Shown here: positions 57,684 through 64,000 of the stretch, piece after piece | Layout: each line of letters begins with the position of its first letter | Numbering within the stretch: the first letter of the stretch is position 1 | Assembly: GCF_025151385.1 (NCBI RefSeq) | Contig: NZ_CP102287.1 | Coordinates: forward strand, 248,001 to 312,000 | Direction of reading: 5' to 3' | Length of the DNA stretch: 64,000 bases | DNA from: Hoylesella buccalis ATCC 35310 | GTDB taxonomy: Bacteria > Bacteroidota > Bacteroidia > Bacteroidales > Bacteroidaceae | Made by a program: the position numbers and the translations under genes | The notes under the pieces: model-generated | The model's database searches: none | Seen by the model: only the letters and a program-made list of their open reading frames with translations | Told to the model about the DNA's origin: nothing

Positions 57684-59852
57684 TTATTTTTGACAATCTC
57701 CGGGTGCAGTCACTATCGTCAGCTCACGACCTTGTTGAAGGGCTGCATCTTGAATAAACCATCCTTTCAATCGTTTACCGCCATATTCAATGCGTTTGAT
57801 TTTATTGCCTTTTCCCTGCTTGCGTATGGTGAACGTCTTGCCATTGTTCAATTTCAGTTTTACTTGGTCGAACAAAGGTACGGTTACAATGTATTCGGGG
57901 TCGGCTGGCGATAGGGTGTAGAGCCCCATTGCATTGAAGACAAACCAGGAGGACATTTCCCCCGCATCATCCATGCCGGCCAAGGCCAAACGGTCTTCAC
58001 CCATATCGTAATAGTGGTTCATGATGCTGTCTAAAACACACTGTGCCTTGTCTTGGCGTCCCACAAAATAGTACATGTAGGGTATGCTGTGGCCAGGTTG
58101 GTTGCCATGGCAATAGTTACCGATGAAGCCAGTTAGATTCTCAACTTCGTATCCCCGCCATGGTTCCGAAAACATCTTGTCCAACTTCTTTTCTATTGTT
58201 TTCTTGTTAGGATACAAACGGATGATGCCCGGTATGTCATGGGGTGCGAAAAACAGGTTGTTCCATGCATTGGATTCACGGTACATGTACGCAAAGTATG
58301 GATAATAAGGGTCAAACTCCTTGATGAATGAGCCGTCGGCAATCCTTCCTCTAAAGAACCCCGTGGATGGGTCGAATACATTCTTGTAGTTTTGTGAATG
58401 CTTCATCAGCAGTTTGTAGTTCTTGGTGTCACCCAGTATTTTAGCCACCTGCGCCGTTGCATAGTCATCGTACGCATATTCCAAGGTCTTGGTGACGGCC
58501 GCCTTGTATTCGTCGTAGTAAGGAACCTGGGTTGTGTCCTTCTCTGCAACCCAGCCTTGTTTGAGGTATTCATCCAGATAAGGTCTTCCGCCTCTGCCTG
58601 GCACCGTGGCGTTTTTCAAGATAAGCTGATAGGCACGGTTGAGGTCAAATCCGCGTAAGCCCCGCCGATAACTGCCGGCAACAAAGGTCGAGGCATGGTC
58701 GCCATGGAAGAAAGTGGGCATGTAACCGTTGCGCTTCTCGCCTTCGTCAATGAGCGAACGTAAGATGTCGACGGTAATCTTTGGCTCTACCAGTCCTATC
58801 AACACCAGCTTGTTGCGATAATCGTCCCAAAACGATGGGTTGGTGTAGTAGTGAAATCCATTGTTTACCGTGTTTCCTCGTGCATCTGTATAGTCTTTGT
58901 TCACGTCGCTTCTAAGGCAAGGCCATAAGCATGAGCGGTACAGACAGGAGTAGAACAATTGTTTTTGCCGCTTCGTACCGCCTGTCACCTGAATCTTGTT
59001 GAGCAGCGCCTCCCAGGTCTGGTCGGCCTCATTTCTCACTTGCGCGAAATCTTTTTGTCGCATTTCGGCTTCCAAATTGGCTTTGGCACCTGCTACGCTT
59101 ACAAACGAGAAGCCTATTTTGAGCTCCAACGGCTGCTGGGTGGTCGAATTCTTAAAGTCAACTACCGAAACGGTGTGGTTTCTTCCTTGCAGCTGTCCGA
59201 TGTGGTCGACTGCATAATTGGATATAGCATAGAAATATATTTTACCATCCGCATGCTGATAACCAGAGAACGAATGCTCACCAACCTTTTCGATTGCCCA
59301 TTCGCGAACGTGGTTGTTGGTGCGCGTCATGTCGGCAATCAGTCGCTTGCGGTCTCCCGGTTTGAACGTGTATTTGTGGTAGCCGCATCGCAGGGTAGAG
59401 GTCAATTCAGCATTGATTCCATAGCGTTCGAGGTACACTTGATAGTAGCCTGGGTGGGCACTCTCGTTGTGGTGCGAGAAGGGTGATGCAAAGTCGTCGG
59501 CGTTCACCCGTTCTGCATTCGTCGGCAATAAGGGCAGATGCAGCAAATTCCAGTGGCCTTTACAGGTGTGTGCAAATCCATAAATCTGTTTGTCTTCATA
59601 CTGATAACCGGCTCCACTTCGATACATGGTTACCGGTGTGAGTTGTACCATGGCATGTGGCAATGACGCCCCTGGGAAAGTTTCGCCTCCCCATGTGCGG
59701 GTTTCTCGTTTCCTCTCATATTGAAGATCTTGTTGGGTCCATAGGGTGGCCGTACCCAAAAACGGGTTTACATATTGCGTGAGATTCTCTGTGGCCCAAG
59801 CTTGGTAAGTGAAGAAAACAAGCAGCACGGAGATCAGGGCATATCTTTTCAT
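57684..59852 (-). CDS. GH92-family glycosidase (alpha-mannosidase type)
   Basis: A 722-residue secreted enzyme. A signal peptide (ALISVLLVFFTYQAWA) precedes the GH92 beta-sandwich (QYVNPFLGTATLWTQ, near residue 26). The catalytic (alpha/alpha)6 barrel includes YTNPSFWDDYRNKLVLIGL, FHGDHASTFVAGSYRRGLRG, LDEYLKQGWVAEKD, LTGFIGNYCHGNQPGHSIPY and MDDAGEMSSWFVFNAMGLY. These match calcium-dependent exo-alpha-mannosidases that trim host N-glycans. The fold fits, but exact linkage is unknown. A TACCTTTG box lies at 59936-59943. Confidence 0.93.
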   Translation of the reverse strand: MKRYALISVLLVFFTYQAWATENLTQYVNPFLGTATLWTQQDLQYERKRETRTWGGETFPGASLPHAMVQLTPVTMYRSGAGYQYEDKQIYGFAHTCKGHWNLLHLPLLPTNAERVNADDFASPFSHHNESAHPGYYQVYLERYGINAELTSTLRCGYHKYTFKPGDRKRLIADMTRTNNHVREWAIEKVGEHSFSGYQHADGKIYFYAISNYAVDHIGQLQGRNHTVSVVDFKNSTTQQPLELKIGFSFVSVAGAKANLEAEMRQKDFAQVRNEADQTWEALLNKIQVTGGTKRQKQLFYSCLYRSCLWPCLRSDVNKDYTDARGNTVNNGFHYYTNPSFWDDYRNKLVLIGLVEPKITVDILRSLIDEGEKRNGYMPTFFHGDHASTFVAGSYRRGLRGFDLNRAYQLILKNATVPGRGGRPYLDEYLKQGWVAEKDTTQVPYYDEYKAAVTKTLEYAYDDYATAQVAKILGDTKNYKLLMKHSQNYKNVFDPSTGFFRGRIADGSFIKEFDPYYPYFAYMYRESNAWNNLFFAPHDIPGIIRLYPNKKTIEKKLDKMFSEPWRGYEVENLTGFIGNYCHGNQPGHSIPYMYYFVGRQDKAQCVLDSIMNHYYDMGEDRLALAGMDDAGEMSSWFVFNAMGLYTLSPADPEYIVTVPLFDQVKLKLNNGKTFTIRKQGKGNKIKRIEYGGKRLKGWFIQDAALQQGRELTIVTAPGDCQK

Positions 59853-60141
59853 GAGCATATCGTTAAGTTAAAGTTTAGTTAGGGCAGGGCAGGCCGCATT
59901 ACCAGAAAAGATAGCGACCTATCCATTAGCAGAAGCAAAGGTACAATTTTATTTTTTGAAAAAAGAACCGGACAGCTTAAAAAAAACGCAAATGATTCAT
60001 CTGCATCATGAGCCAGTGCTGAAAACGGTTCTGTTTTGCCACGAAAAATACGCTGCTGATGATTGACGGGTATTACTTCATTTTAGAGTAAATGTTCCCT
60101 GAAATAAGGTGTTGATAGTCACCGCGTTATGCTGTCTTTTC
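59853..60141. other. Intergenic region upstream of the GH92 operon
   Basis: It holds the TACCTTTG promoter box (59936-59943, minus). The rest, up to the palindrome array, shows no gene or clear structure. Confidence 0.5.
59936..59943 (-). promoter_or_regulatory. Promoter -7 box for the GH92-DUF4886 operon
   Basis: TACCTTTG on the minus strand, about 84 bases before the GH92 start. Confidence 0.6.
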
Positions 60142-60250
60142 AAACTCATGGAGTTTACGCACCAAACTCATGAAGTTTAAACGGTAAAGTCATTGACTAT
60201 GAGGCGTAAATTCAATGACTTTAAAGCGGCACTTTAATATCATGGAGATT
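60142..60250. repeat. Palindrome array, 22-bp period, second location
   Basis: Imperfect palindromes start at 60142 (AAACTCATGGAGTTT), 60164 (AAACTCATGAAGTTT), 60186 (AAAGTCATTGACTAT) and 60208 (AAATTCAATGACTTT), exactly 22 bp apart. Their 7-bp spacers are acgcacc, aaacggt and gaggcgt. A looser fifth unit, AATATCATGGAGATT, lies at 60236. Same design as 31355-31435. It lies between the divergent GH92 and PBP genes. Confidence 0.85.
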
Positions 60251-60356
60251 CCTCTCTGGGAAGATGCCGTAATCGTACCGCTTTCGCCAGATGAGGAAGG
60301 TTTGATGTCGTTCTAGCATTTTAAGAAAAATTGCTGCGGCGGTCGATAATTTTTAT

Positions 60357-60364
60357 TATCTTTG
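60357..60364 (+). promoter_or_regulatory. Promoter -7 box for the PBP gene
   Basis: TATCTTTG, 30 bases before the ATG, fits the Bacteroidota TAnnTTTG pattern. Confidence 0.6.
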
Positions 60365-60393
60365 CCTGAAAATTCAACGAGTTGAACTAAACG

Positions 60394-61557
60394 ATGATAC
60401 GAACTATTTTCCAGATACTTTTCGCTTTTTTTATGGTCGTTTTTCCCCTCCATGGGTTTACCCAAGAGAGTACAAGTGTAGAAAAGCTGACGATAAATCA
60501 ATCGCTACAGCGCCTGGCGAAACGCCTGTTGCAAAACAAGCAGGGCAGTATTGTGGCCATCGAGCCAGCTACGGGGCGAGTGCTTGCGCTGGTTAGTAAC
60601 GATAAATTGGACGATGGCGTCAATCGTGCCATATCCACATCTTATTCGCCCGGATCCACTTTCAAGGTGGCTCAAGCCTTGTTCATGCTGTCAGAAGGAG
60701 CCATAGACACGAAGAAGACGTATGCTTGTCAACGCGGTTTCTCGTTTAATGGCATTCGTATTGGCTGTCATCCACATCGCACGCCGCTGGCAATGATTCA
60801 AGCCATTGGGCAGTCGTGTAACGCATTTTTTTGCAAATCGTTCCAAGAAACAATCGACAACCGGCAGCTGTATCCATCACCATCCGCCGCTATCAATCGG
60901 TGGGCCGACTACATGCACAGCATGGGACTGGGCGTATCGCTTGGCATTGATTTGGAAAATGAAGACCGTGGATTGATTCCTGATTCGGCTTATCTGCAAA
61001 ACCTGCACAGGAAATGGAATGGAACCACCATTATGTGGGTAGGAATGGGGCAGGGGGAAGTAAAAGCCACGCCCTTGCAACTCTGCAATTTGGCCGCAAT
61101 GGTCGGCAATCGCGGTTATTACATCACTCCCCATATTCACGAAAACGCCTCCGGGCACGCCGTTGATACCACCCGACACCACTGCATGGCCACGCCCGAA
61201 GCTATTGACGTTGTCATCAAAGGCATGCGAGCAGCCGTCAAAGGAGGCACGGCACACGCCATCAACGCTCATCAATATGAAATATGTGGCAAGACCGGAA
61301 CCGCTGAAAACAAGGGGGATGACCATTCTACCTTTATGGGTTTCGCCCCAAAAGATTTGCCTCGCATCGCTGTGAGCGTATATGTTGAGAATGGTGGTTT
61401 CGGTGCTGATTTGGCTGCACCGATGGCCTCTCTCATCATCGAGCAATACCTCAATGGCCGACTATCTGAGAAGTCGGCCCAAAAGGCTGAGAGGTGGGCG
61501 AAAAAGAAAGTGAAAATCACCCCGATAGAAATTCCCATTACACTTGATGACATGTGA
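60394..61557 (+). CDS. Short penicillin-binding protein (transpeptidase domain only)
   Basis: A 387-residue D,D-transpeptidase that would cross-link peptidoglycan in the periplasm. All three active-site motifs are present: SxxK in STSYSPGSTFKVAQAL (about 87-102), SxN as QSCNAFF (about 146), and KTG in EICGKTGTAENKGD. A signal or anchor segment lies at 1-22 (ILFAFFMVVFPLHGF). The family PBP2/PBP3 dimerisation domain (about 200 residues) is absent, so it is far shorter than normal class B PBPs (about 600 residues). It may be a specialised or accessory enzyme. Confidence 0.85.
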   Translation: MIRTIFQILFAFFMVVFPLHGFTQESTSVEKLTINQSLQRLAKRLLQNKQGSIVAIEPATGRVLALVSNDKLDDGVNRAISTSYSPGSTFKVAQALFMLSEGAIDTKKTYACQRGFSFNGIRIGCHPHRTPLAMIQAIGQSCNAFFCKSFQETIDNRQLYPSPSAAINRWADYMHSMGLGVSLGIDLENEDRGLIPDSAYLQNLHRKWNGTTIMWVGMGQGEVKATPLQLCNLAAMVGNRGYYITPHIHENASGHAVDTTRHHCMATPEAIDVVIKGMRAAVKGGTAHAINAHQYEICGKTGTAENKGDDHSTFMGFAPKDLPRIAVSVYVENGGFGADLAAPMASLIIEQYLNGRLSEKSAQKAERWAKKKVKITPIEIPITLDDM

Positions 61558-61796
61558 TGAGGAACATGAAAAAAAGAAGAGTTGAAGTTATGTTCTTCTT
61601 CACTTACGTCCCTCACAATCCCGAGAGTTCAATGTGATCCGCATTACAATGGGTAAAGTCAATATTGTGACGACCTTGGGACATATGGTGGTGGATGGCT
61701 TGCAACAAGTTCTGTTGATATGATATATGGAAGATAATGGTATAATTATGAATAAGAAATTTGAATATTTTTTGAATGCGGTTCATTATTGCATGT

Positions 61797-63121
61797 CATT
61801 AGTGTCCCGTTAAAATCGGGACCAGTTAAATATTAATCAAATAACCCCGGAAAGAGGGGACAATCGAGTTCTTTGACATTATTGAAATCAGTCCTTTCGA
61901 AGAGATCTACGAGTGGTGTCTTATCCATAAGCGAAATACTTAGAATCTGAAGAACCTCATAAGTCGATCGCTTAAGTTGAAAATCATGTTGTACGATAGC
62001 AACAAGGCAATAGGCTATGATTGCCGATGAAATTTGGATTCTCACAGCATTCTCTGTAGTACCCCAAAACTTCTTGATCTTGAGGTGCTGCTTTAGCCAT
62101 TTGAAGAACAGCTCTATCTGCCATCTATTCTTGTAAAGATTGGCGATTTCAGGTGCTGTAAGATGAAAGGCATTGGTTAGGAAAGCAAACTCCCTGTCTT
62201 GTTCTTCATCATAGAATTTGACGAGTCTGAGTTTCTCTGGATACTTTCGGTATGAATTGTATTCAATGAATTCAATTACAGCATCTGTCAATATATTCTT
62301 TGGCAACCTGCGTCTCCATTTACAGCATTTGTATTGCAGATTCTTCTTGGCTCGCACAACAAAGAACGATTCATGCTGATGTATTTTGAAAAGTTCCTTG
62401 AATGCATTATATCCACGGTCGAATACATAGTAAGAACCTGATTCATAAGGAATTTCCTTCATGGAATTTGAGTCGTAAATGGATGCTGTAGAGATATGGA
62501 AGAAAGCAGGAACCTGAGATTCGAGGTCATATAACACATGTGCTTTTATCCCTCCCTTCTTCTTACGGAACTTTGCCCACCAGAAGACTGACAAACACAA
62601 AGGAATTGTCGTTGAGTCGAAGGCATACACATTGCCTTTCAACTTGAAGACATCCGTTACCCGTTTCTTTCTGGCTTGCTCCATCATATAGAAAGCAAAG
62701 TCTTCAAAGATACGGTAGTCACGATTCTGATTGGCTGAAGCAAATGTCGTTTTCGCAATAGGCTTACGCCCTAATCCAAGATGGTATTGCTTTGCTCTAT
62801 GTGCTTCAAAAGCAACTATCAAATCTCGCAAACTCTCTCGATTACTCAGTTGACCAAACATCATAGCAAGCAACTGATTCCAACAAGTGAAATGCTTCAC
62901 ATAGCGGTTTCCATCATACTTGCGAACATAGTTGTTAAACTGAGTTCTGTTCAAAAAAGCGGTGAGCTGGGCAAAAACGTATTTGTCTTGGAACATAACA
63001 GTCATTTAAATTTGACTGCAAAGTTACGAAATCAAGTCCGTTTCATTTCAAAACACCACCTAATAGACTGTATTTCAATTAATTCAAAGAGCGATTAGCC
63101 CACCTTAACGGGACATTAGTG
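61797..63121 (-). mobile_element. IS4-family insertion sequence, second type (1325 bp)
   Basis: The ends are CATTAGTGTCCCGTTAA (left) and CACTAATGTCCCGTTAA (right, inverted). A perfect 9-bp target duplication ATTGCATGT flanks it (61788-61796 and 63122-63130). It encodes one transposase on the minus strand. It is related to but different from the 1810-3167 and 50073-51431 elements. It lies just upstream of a small membrane protein gene. Confidence 0.93.
61833..63005 (-). CDS. IS4-family transposase (DUF4372-type), second type
   Basis: A 390-residue DDE transposase similar to the copies at 1862 and 50207. The N-terminus FAQLTAFLNRTQFNNYVRKY matches the DUF4372-type domain. The catalytic residues are VYAFDSTTIPL, YVFDRGYN and the Y-x2-R-x3-E-x6-K signature YKNRWQIELFFKWLK. 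It is intact. Either MTVMFQ or the inner MFQDKY could be the start. A TAACTTTG box lies at 63019-63026. Confidence 0.94.
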   Translation of the reverse strand: MTVMFQDKYVFAQLTAFLNRTQFNNYVRKYDGNRYVKHFTCWNQLLAMMFGQLSNRESLRDLIVAFEAHRAKQYHLGLGRKPIAKTTFASANQNRDYRIFEDFAFYMMEQARKKRVTDVFKLKGNVYAFDSTTIPLCLSVFWWAKFRKKKGGIKAHVLYDLESQVPAFFHISTASIYDSNSMKEIPYESGSYYVFDRGYNAFKELFKIHQHESFFVVRAKKNLQYKCCKWRRRLPKNILTDAVIEFIEYNSYRKYPEKLRLVKFYDEEQDREFAFLTNAFHLTAPEIANLYKNRWQIELFFKWLKQHLKIKKFWGTTENAVRIQISSAIIAYCLVAIVQHDFQLKRSTYEVLQILSISLMDKTPLVDLFERTDFNNVKELDCPLFPGLFD

Positions 63122-63150
63122 ATTGCATGTATCTAAAAGAAATATGGTCA

Positions 63151-63642
63151 ATGAAAAAAGTCGATAAAGGTGTGTTGCGGATAATGCACTATTTATCCGT
63201 TCTTTTTTCTTTTGAGAACTTCTACAATAAGAAAGTGGATGAGAGAAAGAATGAGAAAGAATTGTGGGATTATATGTATGAGAAGGATGGAGGGGTGTCT
63301 ATAGGCTTCGCCCACCATTGGTTTGGGTATTTCTATTCTGGTTATTCTATATTCTTGTCATTTGTTTTACTGGGAATCCCAGATGGTATGTTTGGGGGTG
63401 TGAATCTAATTGTAGCAATGACAATAATCGCACTGCCTATCGGTTTGTGTTATATCCCTGCATATAGGGCCGTTTTTTCAAAAGACCGTTATCTGAAATA
63501 CTTTAAGCAATTTGAGAAAGAAGATGAGCAATGGCATAAGAAATGGAATCGGATAACATGGGCGTTCTGCATCGGCTCTGTAGTTTTCACAATTAGCGGA
63601 ATATTTGCGATGTGGGGAGTCAGCTTATTATTCAGAGGATAA
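63151..63642 (+). CDS. Small integral membrane protein (163 aa)
   Basis: The product starts MKKVDKGVLRIMHYLSVLFS. It has about three membrane segments (YSIFLSFVLLGIPDG, VAMTIIALPIGLCYIPAY, FCIGSVVFTISGIFAMWG). No family is recognised. An ATG at 63127 lies in the IS target duplication and is less likely to be the start. The IS now sits directly upstream and may have removed or replaced its promoter. Confidence 0.65.
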   Translation: MKKVDKGVLRIMHYLSVLFSFENFYNKKVDERKNEKELWDYMYEKDGGVSIGFAHHWFGYFYSGYSIFLSFVLLGIPDGMFGGVNLIVAMTIIALPIGLCYIPAYRAVFSKDRYLKYFKQFEKEDEQWHKKWNRITWAFCIGSVVFTISGIFAMWGVSLLFRG

Positions 63643-63696
63643 AATGAATAAAAGTTATCCAAGGCCATGCCAAAGTGAGATTAAAAACAGATAGAA

Positions 63697-64000
63697 ATGA
63701 ACACTTTAAAGTTATCTATAATTACTTGTCTTTCAATACTATATTCTCTCACATCTTTTGCAGAGGTAAAATCGGATGTCAGCATTGAAATAGGAAGCTT
63801 CGACTCTATACCATCAGAGATAGATGGTGGTTGTTGTGTTTTTTATAAGTATCCAGGCAAAGTGCGAAATAAAGGCTACATTATGGTGAACGATCTTGCG
63901 ACCACAGCTTACATGATGGTTAATCGTCATCTTGAAGAGTTTACTCTTGTGGCCAATAAGAAAGATGTTTTTTGGTATAAGAATAAAAAATTCACTTTAA
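63697..64000 (+). CDS. Secreted hypothetical protein, runs off the right edge
   Basis: The frame begins MNTLKLSIITCLSILYSLTS with a clear signal peptide (cleavage after SFA) and is open to the end of the window (101 codons). Visible text includes VSIEIGSFDSIPSEIDGGC, CVFYKYPGKVRNKGYIMVND and LEEFTLVANKKDVFW. No family is recognised. It follows the small membrane protein by 54 bases and may be cotranscribed. Confidence 0.7.
   Translation, partial: MNTLKLSIITCLSILYSLTSFAEVKSDVSIEIGSFDSIPSEIDGGCCVFYKYPGKVRNKGYIMVNDLATTAYMMVNRHLEEFTLVANKKDVFWYKNKKFTL

Noticed and set aside
63127..63150. Start of the small membrane protein at 63127
   Set aside because: That ATG lies in the IS target duplication; MKKVDKG at 63151 is a more natural start.

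Overview
The window looks like a chromosome segment of a Bacteroidota species of the Prevotella group. The evidence is the TAnnTTTG-type -7 promoter boxes, a Rho with a very long acidic N-terminal region, paired galM/galK/MFS sugar genes, an NifJ-type pyruvate:ferredoxin oxidoreductase, a GH92 glycosidase, a TonB-dependent receptor with a carboxypeptidase-regulatory-like domain, and Bacteroidota-only domains (DUF3127, DUF4494, DUF4886). The species cannot be fixed from the sequence alone.

Positions 1 to about 18.7 kb are the early half of a prophage, almost all on the minus strand, running leftward from a divergent S24-type repressor (17882-18571). Reading from the repressor: an excisionase-like HTH protein, a BRO/KilAC antirepressor behind a structured leader, a RuvC-like resolvase, an SSB-like DUF3127 protein, a KilA-N protein, two winged-helix replication proteins that each contain a repeat pair 79 bp apart, DnaB, an alpha-CTD-like protein, ThyX, a truncated methyltransferase, an odd tRNA, dUTPase, small phage proteins, a Mom-like DNA modifier, an N6/N4 DNA methyltransferase and a DUF4406 protein. 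The last 5 kb is the most unusual part. The catalytic half of a C5-cytosine methyltransferase (4201-4944) is surrounded by a run of 23-59 aa reading frames, mostly linked by short stop/start overlaps. Nearly all carry a C5-MTase target-recognition-like core (S-x-T-I/L), and the run ends in the motif IX-X half (20-604). A second C5-MTase lies inside this run. It is circularly permuted, is frameshifted at a C7 tract where motif X meets motif I, and is split by an IS4-family element. No integrase or structural genes are visible.

18.8-48.5 kb is host chromosome: rho-uvrA-glycosyltransferase, nifJ, an AAA/DUF4143 ATPase, an ATP-grasp-like protein, an EamA transporter, a helicase with an internal DEDDh exonuclease, pepD, a Skp/OmpH-like lipoprotein, a TonB-dependent receptor, an M6-type metalloprotease, and a galactose set (galM lipoprotein, galK, sugar MFS transporter, galM).

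48.6-51.9 kb is a nested transposon. An IS1634-like element sits between two 118-bp direct repeats that duplicate the 3' end of folC, and a nearly identical second copy of the IS4-family element has jumped into it. 51.8-61.6 kb is host again: folC, dnaJ-grpE, an ABC-F ATPase, a DUF4886 protein, a GH92 glycosidase and a short PBP transpeptidase. A third, different IS4-family element (61797-63121) precedes a small membrane protein and a partial secreted protein.

Two intergenic regions (31355-31435 and 60142-60250) carry the same unusual structure: four 15-bp imperfect palindromes of the type AAAGTCATWGACTTT at an exact 22-bp period.
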